In this document: piece by piece, positions 1-6,226 of the stretch | How the letters are laid out: each line of letters starts with the position of its first letter | Position numbering within the stretch: position 1 is the first letter of the stretch | Origin: DATKKG01 sp964475215 | GTDB lineage: Archaea > Thermoproteota > Nitrososphaeria > Conexivisphaerales > DTJL01 | Direction of reading: 5' to 3' | Assembly: GCA_964475215.1 (NCBI GenBank) | Contig: CAYYVT010000031.1 | Coordinates: forward strand, 1 to 25,568 | Length of the DNA: 25,568 bases | Notes under the pieces: generated by a model | Database searches by the model: none | Told to the model about the DNA's origin: nothing | What the model saw: the letters and a program-made list of their open reading frames with translations, nothing else | Translations under genes and position numbers: made by a program

Positions 1-441
1 GTCCCGGATGGGGTCCTCCTTGCCTGAAAAGACCTTGATCGCAGAGATAGGCCTGTCCACAAGGTAGGGGAGCATGGCCTCTGCCACACGGGGGTAGTAT
101 CTTTCGGCCACGTACACCAGGAAGTAGCTCCTGTTGAGCGAATTCTTAATGGCCCCGGCGAACCCTCGAACGTAGGCGTCGAGCGGAGGCAAGCGGTAGA
201 AGCCCTTGGAGTCCTGGGCTATCAGACCCTCCTTGACGAGTGAAGCCAGCGCCTCCCTATATTGTGCCTCCGCGGTCTCACCCTCTCCCAGGAATGCCAT
301 GTCCCTCGTCACCTTCTCCTTTACGTGATCGAAGGTCACGGCCTTCCCCTCCTCCTTGATGCACATCAAGAAGGATATTCGATCATGTAGCGACACCTTA
401 GCTCCGGCAGGACCACCGGTCCTCCCCTCCTTGGTCGCCAA
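1..441 (-). CDS. Uncharacterised winged-helix-like protein, 3' end cut by window edge
   Basis: An open minus-strand frame runs from about 441 to base 1 without a stop, so the C-terminus lies outside the window. I translate it as a soluble protein with a segment of winged-helix character (EALASLVKEGLIAQDSKGFY, just after the middle of the visible part) followed by a Tyr- and Arg-rich stretch. I do not recognise the family. Start candidates are TTG 441, about 29 nt from the centre of the AT box at 466-475, or the internal GTG 396; the TTG is chosen because its promoter spacing fits a near-leaderless transcript. The gene is divergent from the HAD phosphatase at 499. A DNA-binding role is only suggested by the winged-helix look. 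Confidence 0.6.
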   Translation of the reverse strand, partial: MATKEGRTGGPAGAKVSLHDRISFLMCIKEEGKAVTFDHVKEKVTRDMAFLGEGETAEAQYREALASLVKEGLIAQDSKGFYRLPPLDAYVRGFAGAIKNSLNRSYFLVYVAERYYPRVAEAMLPYLVDRPISAIKVFSGKEDPIRD

Positions 442-465
442 CGATACGCGATGGGAGCGAGACAG

Positions 466-475
466 GCTTTTAAGC
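466..475. promoter_or_regulatory. Shared TATA box for the divergent pair at 441(-) and 499(+)
   Basis: GCTTTTAAGC is a near-palindrome (GCTT/AAGC arms around TT). Its centre is 28.5 nt from the ATG at 499 on the plus strand and 29.5 nt from the TTG at 441 on the minus strand, the spacing expected for archaeal TATA-directed leaderless initiation in both directions. No second AT-rich box lies between the two starts. Confidence 0.55.
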
Positions 476-498
476 ATCGCTGGGCACCCCGGACGCGA

Positions 499-1173
499 AT
501 GCAGGTCCGGGCTATCCTCTTCGACCTTGACGGAACATTGACCGAGTTCAAGGTGGACTACAACCTGGGAAGGAGGATGATACTCGAATACGCCAGGGGG
601 AAGGGATACGACATGACGGGGCAGACCGAGGGGAGGAACATGCACGACATCATAGAGCACTACGCCGCCATTGGCGACGCCTCCGCCTACGCTGACGTAA
701 GGAAGTATGCCTACGACCTGATGGAGAAGCTCGAAGTGGAGGGGGCGGCCGTTACGAAGCCCTTTCCTGACACGTTCGCAGCGCTTGAGTCGTTGCAGGG
801 CGACGGCATCAAGATGGGGATAGTCACCAACAGCGCGAGGAAGGCGGTCGAGACAGTCATGGGCCGCTTTCCCCTAGGACGCTACTTTGACGTCATCACC
901 ACGCGGGACGACGTCTCCGTGATCAAGCCCGACCCGGGAATCGTGAAGCACGCTGTCGATGCGCTGAGGGTAGGGGCCGACGAATGCTTCTTGGTTGGCG
1001 ACGCCCCGGGGGACATGCTCGCGGCCAAGGCCCTTGGGATTGTGGCCGTGGGGATACCGAGGGGCCCTGCCACGAAGGAGGCCCTCCTGGATGCCGGCCC
1101 GGACTTCGTCATTGACAGCCTGGAATCTCTCCCCCTTTTGGTCATAGATTTAAAAGCCCAAGGAAAGCACTGA
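499..1173 (+). CDS. HAD-superfamily phosphatase (phosphoglycolate phosphatase-like)
   Basis: This 224-residue haloacid dehalogenase-type hydrolase has all four motifs: the DxD nucleophile motif FDLDGTLT (Asp9, Asp11), motif II in GIVTNS (Thr110/Ser112), motif III Lys143 in IKPDPG, and motif IV GDAPGD (Asp168, Asp172). A helical C1-type cap lies between motifs I and II, as in phosphoglycolate phosphatase and small-metabolite phosphatases. The substrate cannot be read from sequence. An in-frame GTG/ATG extension to 451 exists, but ATG 499 is preferred: it follows the AT box at 466-475 by about 28 nt and starts directly before the conserved first beta strand. The next gene starts 7 nt after the stop but has its own TATA box inside this gene's 3' end. 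Confidence 0.85.
   Translation: MQVRAILFDLDGTLTEFKVDYNLGRRMILEYARGKGYDMTGQTEGRNMHDIIEHYAAIGDASAYADVRKYAYDLMEKLEVEGAAVTKPFPDTFAALESLQGDGIKMGIVTNSARKAVETVMGRFPLGRYFDVITTRDDVSVIKPDPGIVKHAVDALRVGADECFLVGDAPGDMLAAKALGIVAVGIPRGPATKEALLDAGPDFVIDSLESLPLLVIDLKAQGKH
1148..1156 (+). promoter_or_regulatory. TATA box upstream of the SDR gene
   Basis: ATTTAAAAG lies inside the 3' end of the HAD gene, about 29 nt before the GTG start at 1181, consistent with leaderless transcription of the dehydrogenase. Confidence 0.55.
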
Positions 1174-1180
1174 GGCTTCT

Positions 1181-1924
1181 GTGAAAGGGAGCCTCGCGGG
1201 GAAGCTCGTGGTGGTCACCGGAGGTAGCGGAGACATCGGTCGAGAGATCGCTTTGGCCGCTGCCGAGGAGGGGGCCAGGGTGGTCGCGACCTACAACAGG
1301 GGCGAAAAGAAGGCGGCAGAGCTGGCGAAGGTGGCATCGTCGAAGGGGCTCTCCGTCGTGGTAAGGAGGCTGGATGTCTCCGACGAGAAAGACGTGCGGT
1401 CGTTCTTCGATGCGCTGGCGGCGGAAATGGGAGAGGTCGGTGCGTTGATCAACGTGGCTGGTCACTCCGACAGAGAAACATGGTTCGCCGGCCTGGACGA
1501 GCTGGATTCGCGTAAGTGGATGGAGGTCCTGAAGGTGGACCTCCTCGGCAGCTTCTTCTGCTGTCGCGAGGCCGCCAAGCACATGAAGAAAGGATCGGTC
1601 GTGAACTTCTCCTCGGCGGCAGGGATCACGGGTCACGTTGAAGGGCTTCCGTATTCATCGGCCAAGGCCGCCGTCATCGGGCTGACGAAGAGCCTGGCTT
1701 CAATCCTTGGACCAAGGGTGAGGGTGAATGCCGTGGCGCCCGGAAACATAGATGCCGGAAACATCGCTTGGTTCGACAGGAAGGGTCGGGCCGCCATGGC
1801 CTCGGAGGCGGCCCTCAAGAGGCTGGGAAGCCCCCGCGAAGTGGCCGACCTGGCGGTCTTCCTTGCTTCTGACAAGTCCTCCTTCATCACCGGACAGGTG
1901 TGGCTGGTAGACGGCGGAATCTGA
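1181..1924 (+). CDS. Short-chain dehydrogenase/reductase (FabG-like)
   Basis: This 247-residue classical SDR is predicted to be a cytosolic NAD(P)-dependent oxidoreductase. It has the N-terminal dinucleotide motif TGGSGDIG (residues 13-20), with Asp where the classical TGxxxGIG pattern has its second Gly. It also has the NVAG structural motif, the catalytic Ser in NFSSAAG, the YSSAK Tyr-x-x-x-Lys pair, and the C-terminal SSFITGQVWLVDGG typical of 3-oxoacyl-ACP-reductase-like SDRs. The substrate is unknown, because SDRs of this type act on acyl thioesters, sugars or steroids. The GTG start is supported by the TATA box 29 nt upstream. It follows the HAD gene by 7 nt on the same strand. Confidence 0.88.
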   Translation: MKGSLAGKLVVVTGGSGDIGREIALAAAEEGARVVATYNRGEKKAAELAKVASSKGLSVVVRRLDVSDEKDVRSFFDALAAEMGEVGALINVAGHSDRETWFAGLDELDSRKWMEVLKVDLLGSFFCCREAAKHMKKGSVVNFSSAAGITGHVEGLPYSSAKAAVIGLTKSLASILGPRVRVNAVAPGNIDAGNIAWFDRKGRAAMASEAALKRLGSPREVADLAVFLASDKSSFITGQVWLVDGGI

Positions 1925-1952
1925 ACGTCTCAAGGTCGGAGTTCGACCGATG

Positions 1953-1961
1953 CTTAAATAA
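1953..1961 (+). promoter_or_regulatory. TATA box of the queD-queC-folE2 operon
   Basis: CTTAAATAA lies in the short gap after the SDR gene. Initiation about 26 nt downstream would give a leader of roughly 14 nt before ATG 1997, including a purine-rich GAGGAAG from 1981 that could act as a ribosome-binding site. Confidence 0.55.
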
Positions 1962-1996
1962 GGCGACGGAAGGACTTCACGAGGAAGAAGCGTCAC

Positions 1997-2698
1997 ATGA
2001 GCGGAGGTGGCAGGCCCACTTTCGTGGGCGTAGAGCGGCCTGGCACGAAGAGCCGACTGAAGGAGTTCGTGGCGAGCCTGGTGGGGGAGGGAGTGGAGGC
2101 GACCGTAAAGGACGGAGGCGGCTTCCTCTACGTCGAGAGCACCTCCACGATCTACGGCCTTTCCCGAGAGGATCTCGCTAAGGTGGATTCGGGGAAGAGG
2201 AAGCGGCTCATTCCAGGGTTCGAGCCCAAGTCCTCCCTTTTCATCGAGGATGACTCGCTTCACTTTGACTACGGCCACGCTCTCCCCTCATCGAAGACGT
2301 GCTCGGTGCTCCATGGCCACAGCAGCCGAGTCTCGGCCGAAATCCTCGGCGAGGTGGGCCCGGTTGGAATGATAGTCGACTTCGGCGAAGCGAAGGCTGC
2401 TCTCAAGGACGCGCTCTCAACGGTGGACCACAAGTTCATCATCGGAAGCAAGTACGTGGTGGAACGCTCTTCGAAGGCTGTAAGGGTGAGGTTCGAAGGC
2501 CCCAACGGGGCCTTCGACCTGAAGATGCCTCCCTCCCAGGTGGTCATCCTGGACGGAGAGGCCACCAGCGAGAACATCGCCCAGTTCGTCGCCAACGGAG
2601 TCCTCCGCAGGCTCCCCAAGGACGTGGAGGGAATCAAGCTCTTCTTCTTTGAAGGGGTCAACAAGGGGGCCGCGGCGTTCAGAGTGATGGCCCGTTGA
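1997..2698 (+). CDS. queD: 6-carboxytetrahydropterin synthase-family protein (QueD) with N-terminal extension
   Basis: The C-terminal two thirds is a 6-pyruvoyl-tetrahydropterin synthase/QueD fold. Zinc-ligand histidines are His94 and the HGH pair His106/His108, with the catalytic Cys102 at the standard C-x3-HGH spacing, then DFGEAK, VDHKF (Asp-His) and a late Glu in FFFEG. QueD converts dihydroneopterin triphosphate to 6-carboxytetrahydropterin on the route to preQ0, the precursor of archaeosine in archaeal tRNA. The next genes are queC and a folE2 homologue, which supports this over a biopterin role. At 233 residues it is much longer than single-domain QueD (about 120); residues 1-80 are an additional segment I do not recognise. 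The stop overlaps the queC TTG start (TTGA). Confidence 0.85.
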   Translation: MSGGGRPTFVGVERPGTKSRLKEFVASLVGEGVEATVKDGGGFLYVESTSTIYGLSREDLAKVDSGKRKRLIPGFEPKSSLFIEDDSLHFDYGHALPSSKTCSVLHGHSSRVSAEILGEVGPVGMIVDFGEAKAALKDALSTVDHKFIIGSKYVVERSSKAVRVRFEGPNGAFDLKMPPSQVVILDGEATSENIAQFVANGVLRRLPKDVEGIKLFFFEGVNKGAAAFRVMAR

Positions 2699-3351
2699 AG
2701 GCGGTGGTCCTCCTCTCTGGGGGAATTGATTCAGCGGCAGCGCTGTACTGGTCCATCCACAGGAAGTGGCGGACCTACGCGCTCACCTTTGACTACGAGC
2801 TCGAACAATCTCCCGAGATCGAGGCCGCTAAGGTCGTAGCTAGGAGGGCCGGCGTCGAGGGGCACAAGATCGTTGACTCTTCATTCTACAAGGAGTTGAA
2901 GGGCTCGCCTTCCTCTCACAGGGGGAAGATTGTTGACTCCGAGCGGGGGATATCTCGGGCCTACGTCCCAGCCAGAAACATCGTCTTCTTCGGGATGGCG
3001 GCTGCCTATGCCGAAACCCTGGGGGCAGTGAAGGTGGTCACGGGCCACAACATGGGGGACGCGGACAGGTTTCCAGACGCTTCTGGGGCCTTCTTCGGCG
3101 CGTTCAATGGACTTCTGCGGCTAGGGTTAAAAACAGGAAGGGGGGCCGGCAGGATAGAGGTCGTGGCACCTTTCGCGAACTCCTCCAAGGCCCAGGTGCT
3201 CCGGCAGGCGATGAAGCTGGGAGTGCCATTGGAAGCGACCTGGAGCTGCTACAACAACGGCGCGAGGCCGTGCGGCGTCTGCTATGGCTGTCAGGCCCGC
3301 AGTGAGGCGTTCGAAGAGATAGGCGCGCAGGACCCACTTCAGGCGAAATAG
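2695..3351 (+). CDS. queC: 7-cyano-7-deazaguanine (preQ0) synthase
   Basis: This 218-residue PP-loop ATPase converts 7-carboxy-7-deazaguanine to preQ0 using ATP and ammonia. It opens with the P-loop SGGIDS (residues 8-13) and ends with a four-cysteine zinc site: Cys185, then Cys193, Cys196 and Cys199 in CGVCYGC. The length is normal for the family. Start TTG 2695 overlaps the queD stop in a TTGA arrangement, so translation is probably coupled. The intervening enzyme QueE and the tRNA-guanine transglycosylase are not in this window. Confidence 0.92.
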   Translation: MKAVVLLSGGIDSAAALYWSIHRKWRTYALTFDYELEQSPEIEAAKVVARRAGVEGHKIVDSSFYKELKGSPSSHRGKIVDSERGISRAYVPARNIVFFGMAAAYAETLGAVKVVTGHNMGDADRFPDASGAFFGAFNGLLRLGLKTGRGAGRIEVVAPFANSSKAQVLRQAMKLGVPLEATWSCYNNGARPCGVCYGCQARSEAFEEIGAQDPLQAK

Positions 3352-3354
3352 AGA

Positions 3355-4056
3355 GTGGAGCTTAATCTCGAGGCGGACGTGCAGGGCGAATTCGCCCGAA
3401 CGAACGTGCGCGCTGGCGTCACCGGACTCAAGATGATGGTGCGGGTGGGACGGTATGTCCTTCCCGCCGAGTTCACCGTTACGACCATGACCCACCATTC
3501 CAGGGGCGTCCACATGAGCCGCCTTGTCGGCGCCGCCCAGGAGAACAGCAACAGGGAGCACATCGAAAACGCGCTAAGGTGGATAGTCAGGGACTCGAAT
3601 TCCACTCAGAAGGGGACCTCTGCTTCCGTTCGCTTCAACTACCCCTTTAAGGACATCTTCGCGCCAGTCGAAATAGGCCTCAGGAAGGGGGTCTTTACGT
3701 ACCTTCTGAAGGCGCCGGGGATAACGGCCTGCCCCTGCAGCAAGAAGATGGCGGGCGTTGGGCACATGCAGAGGGCCTGGCTTACGGTGGGGCTGAGCTC
3801 AAGGTCGTTCGTCGACATAGAGGAGCAGCTAGACAAGATGCTCTCCACCTTCAGCGCTGAAACCACGGCGATGATGAAACGTCAGGACGAGGCGATGAAG
3901 GTGATCGACAGCCAGAGGAATCCCAAGTTCGTCGAGGATGTTGTCAGGGATGCCGCGAAGAGGTTCCCGGAGGCCTTCTACGTCGAAGCGAGAAGCGAGG
4001 AGTCCATCCATATGCATGACGCCATCGCGGTCGTGGACCGCAGGCCTTCTCAGTAG
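3355..4056 (+). CDS. folE2: GTP cyclohydrolase of the FolE2/MptA family (COG1469)
   Basis: This 233-residue protein carries the family's signatures: THHSRGVHMSR (residues 46-56, metal-site histidines), the TACPCSK catalytic cysteine region (Cys126/Cys128) and GHMQR near 136-140. It opens GTP to a dihydropterin product. Bacterial FolE2 releases dihydroneopterin triphosphate, while methanogen MptA gives the 2',3'-cyclic phosphate. Position 3 nt behind queC suggests it feeds QueD, which needs the triphosphate. GTG 3355 is the start, directly after the queC stop. It is shorter than bacterial FolE2 and euryarchaeal MptA as I know them. Which of the two chemistries applies cannot be read from the sequence. 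Confidence 0.88.
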   Translation: MELNLEADVQGEFARTNVRAGVTGLKMMVRVGRYVLPAEFTVTTMTHHSRGVHMSRLVGAAQENSNREHIENALRWIVRDSNSTQKGTSASVRFNYPFKDIFAPVEIGLRKGVFTYLLKAPGITACPCSKKMAGVGHMQRAWLTVGLSSRSFVDIEEQLDKMLSTFSAETTAMMKRQDEAMKVIDSQRNPKFVEDVVRDAAKRFPEAFYVEARSEESIHMHDAIAVVDRRPSQ

Positions 4057-4166
4057 GTGGGCTCAGCCTAATGCCTTCACGTCATCATGTATCCGCTTAA
4101 CTCTGACGCATCACAGCCCGTTGAACTTTGAATCGAACGGCATAAAAGGCTTGACCTTCCGAATCG

Positions 4167-4172
4167 TTTAAA
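4167..4172 (+). promoter_or_regulatory. TATA box upstream of the membrane HEPN-like gene
   Basis: TTTAAA centred about 28 nt before the TTG at 4198, in the 141-bp gap after folE2. The spacing predicts a leaderless or nearly leaderless message. Confidence 0.55.
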
Positions 4173-4197
4173 CCGCCAGTTCCCTCGGTAGGTCTCG

Positions 4198-4746
4198 TTG
4201 GCAGTCGACTGGGGCATCCTCGCAGAATGGGTCATAGTTACCCTCGTGATCTCCATAGTGGTGGGCTTCACGCATTCTCTCTACAAGTCGGCCGAGAGGG
4301 GGAGGTCGCATGGGATGGCTTCGTTCCCCGCCCGGGGCGCAGGGGTGATGCAGGTCATCGTTTCGGGAGCAGACATGATGCTGCTCTACGGGGAGGAGGC
4401 CCTGAAGAAGGGAGACCTCGACCAGTGCGTCAAGGCGGCCTACTCGACTGCGGAGGAGATAATGACCCAGGCCGCGAGGAACATGGGGTTGTCGACGGAG
4501 CACACTACCCTGACGGACTTCGGAAGGCGGCTCACGACCGCGGGCCTGTTGAACTTGTACGATAGCGAGCTGGCGCCCTTGGACGCGGCCATCGGGGGCC
4601 TCGGACAGCCGCCCGACAGAGAGATGGCGACGAGGGCGCTGAGCGCTGCCTTCTCCGTAAGGAACTACTTCATGCATGCTCCCATCGTTCGGACGAACGG
4701 CAAAAGACCTATAGGCCCAGCGTCGCCCCTGAGCAGCCAGGCTTGA
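4198..4746 (+). CDS. Membrane-anchored protein with a HEPN-like domain
   Basis: This 182-residue protein has one N-terminal transmembrane helix (about residues 9-27) and a helical soluble part. The soluble part resembles HEPN domains: a helix pair around KKGDLDQCVKAAYSTAEEI, then a final helix with RNYFMH (Arg155, His160), matching the Rx4-6H motif of HEPN RNases. The C-terminal tail is Pro/Ser-rich and probably disordered. HEPN assignment rests on this motif and the helix pattern only. An alternative is an unrelated helical domain such as DUF4129. TTG 4198 is chosen from the TATA spacing. The stop overlaps the start of the DUF99 gene (TTGA), so the two are very likely co-translated. Confidence 0.6.
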   Translation: MAVDWGILAEWVIVTLVISIVVGFTHSLYKSAERGRSHGMASFPARGAGVMQVIVSGADMMLLYGEEALKKGDLDQCVKAAYSTAEEIMTQAARNMGLSTEHTTLTDFGRRLTTAGLLNLYDSELAPLDAAIGGLGQPPDREMATRALSAAFSVRNYFMHAPIVRTNGKRPIGPASPLSSQA

Positions 4747-5324
4747 AACGAACTCACCCGTTCAAGAAGGGCATCAGGGTCCTCGGGATAGCCGAGTCGT
4801 TCGTTCCTCACATCGACGAACACAGCCTGCTCGCGGGCGTGGTGATGCGCAAGGACCTCATCATTGACGGCTTCTCGTTCGCCAGCGCCAAGGTCGGCGG
4901 GGACGATGCAACCTCTGTGATAGTCTCCCTCTATAAGGCCCTGGGCAGGAACGACATTAACGTCCTGATGCTTTCAGGGGCCGTGCTCTCATTTTACAAC
5001 ATAGTCGATCTCGAGAGATTGCAAAGGGAGACGCGGCTCCCCATAATCTGCCTCACCTACAGGGAGTCGCCCGGCCTAGAGGAGAACATCAAGAAACACT
5101 TCCCGCGGTCTCATGCTCGCAAGCTGAAGCGCTATGGGAAGCTTGGCAGGCGAAGTGCGGTCGATCTGAGGACCGGAAAGAGGGTCTACGTGCGTGCGCT
5201 TGGCATCGAAGAAGGAGAGGTCAAGGAGATCCTCGACGCGTTCTCTCTGGAGGGCAAGTACCCCGAGCCAGTCAGGGTCGCCGGCCTCCTAGCCGCTTCC
5301 GTAAGGACTAGCTCCCGACCCTGA
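4743..5324 (+). CDS. DUF99 family protein (COG1628, endonuclease V-like fold)
   Basis: This 193-residue protein matches the archaeal DUF99 pattern: an N-terminal strand RVLGIAES, LLAGVVMRKD, KVGGDDATSVI, the central LMLSGAVLSFYNIVDL (equivalent of the usual GITLAGFN-VVD block), LPIICLTYRES, and the C-terminal YPEPVRVAGLLA. The family is related to endonuclease V but its activity is not established. The usual acidic pair after the first strand (GIDD in most members as I recall them) reads GIAES here, so one putative metal ligand is shifted or replaced. TTG 4743 overlaps the preceding stop. The last 17 nt overlap the convergent trm5-like gene. Confidence 0.85.
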   Translation: MKRTHPFKKGIRVLGIAESFVPHIDEHSLLAGVVMRKDLIIDGFSFASAKVGGDDATSVIVSLYKALGRNDINVLMLSGAVLSFYNIVDLERLQRETRLPIICLTYRESPGLEENIKKHFPRSHARKLKRYGKLGRRSAVDLRTGKRVYVRALGIEEGEVKEILDAFSLEGKYPEPVRVAGLLAASVRTSSRP

Positions 5325-6141
5325 GATCGAGGACCACCTGGCTGACGTGAGGGCCCACCTCCCTGACCACCTTGCCCGTCTCCAGCCTCAGCTGGGGATA
5401 GAGGCCCTTGATTTCGTCCCAGGCGACCTCAGGCGGCCTGGGGTCCTCCGTCGCGACGTGCGCATAGTAGTGGATTGTGGCCCCGGGGCGGCACACCTTG
5501 ACGGCGTACTGAAGGTAATCCTTTGCCTTCTCCGGGAGAGGCATGATAACCCTATCGACCCCTGCGATGAGCCGCTTCCAAAGCTCGGCGCAGTCTCCCA
5601 GCAGGGGGGCGACACGGCCCTGGACCTTGTTGAGGGCTATGTTGCTCACCATATAGCCATAGGCGTCCCTGTTGATTTCGCTGCTGTAGACCATAGCGTC
5701 CCTGTGCCTCTTGGCGATCACTATGGAATATGTCCCCACCCCTGCAAACATGTTGAAAATCTCCTCCTTTGCACCCACCAGGTCGGCGATCCTGGCCCTT
5801 TCGGTGGAGAGCCTCGGCGAGAAGTATACCTTCGATATGTCCAGCATGAACCTGCACCCGAATTCGGTGTAAATGGTCGTCGAGCGGGGCTCCCCCCCTA
5901 GGAATTCGAGTTTCCTTATCCTGAAGTCGCCGTCAACCGGTCCGACCTGGTTCCAGACCGACTTTACCGTCTTGAGCTCGGAGAGGAGGGCGTTCACCGC
6001 GACCTCCTTCCTATCCTTTGAGAAGCCCTCGGGGAGCTTGACCACCGCCAGGTCTCCCACTTCGTCGAAGCCTCCCGCTATTTGGTCGATCTCCTCTGGC
6101 GAGAGCTTACCCTCGAGCAGCCTTCGGAGAAGCTTGGCCAA
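5308..6141 (-). CDS. trm5: tRNA (guanine-N1-)-methyltransferase, Trm5/Taw2 family
   Basis: This 277-residue class I SAM methyltransferase has the Trm5/TYW2 layout: an N-terminal region with GDLAVVKLPEGF, the linker TIYTEFGCRFMLDISKVYFSPRLSTER, SAM motif I MFAGVGTYSIVIAK, motif II YSSEINRDAYGYM, NKVQGRVAPLLGDC, and the catalytic-loop equivalent DRVIMPLPEKA. Trm5 methylates N1 of G37 in tRNA; Taw2 transfers the aminocarboxypropyl group in wyosine synthesis. The NPPY-like loop reads MPLP, where Trm5 proteins usually have MNLP, so the split between the two roles is not firm. The start is TTG 6141; an AT-rich box at 6182-6187 lies about 43 nt upstream. Confidence 0.88.
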   Translation of the reverse strand: MAKLLRRLLEGKLSPEEIDQIAGGFDEVGDLAVVKLPEGFSKDRKEVAVNALLSELKTVKSVWNQVGPVDGDFRIRKLEFLGGEPRSTTIYTEFGCRFMLDISKVYFSPRLSTERARIADLVGAKEEIFNMFAGVGTYSIVIAKRHRDAMVYSSEINRDAYGYMVSNIALNKVQGRVAPLLGDCAELWKRLIAGVDRVIMPLPEKAKDYLQYAVKVCRPGATIHYYAHVATEDPRPPEVAWDEIKGLYPQLRLETGKVVREVGPHVSQVVLDLRVGS

Positions 6142-6226
6142 TTATGGAACGCCGTCTGTGCCATGGGATAGGCTCCGGCGGTTAAATCCTCTAGCTCGGC
6201 GCACTTGCGAGGCGATCGGCATCGGC

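Noticed and set aside
451..498. Upstream ATG 451 as start of the HAD phosphatase.
   Set aside because: It lies before the TATA box at 466-475 and adds 16 residues without family similarity.
4057..4197. Possible box C/D sRNA on the minus strand: ATGATGA (C-like box, about 4084-4090) followed by CTGA.
   Set aside because: The two CTGA boxes are only about 8 nt apart and no C' box or terminal stem is present, so the arrangement does not make a standard C/D guide RNA.
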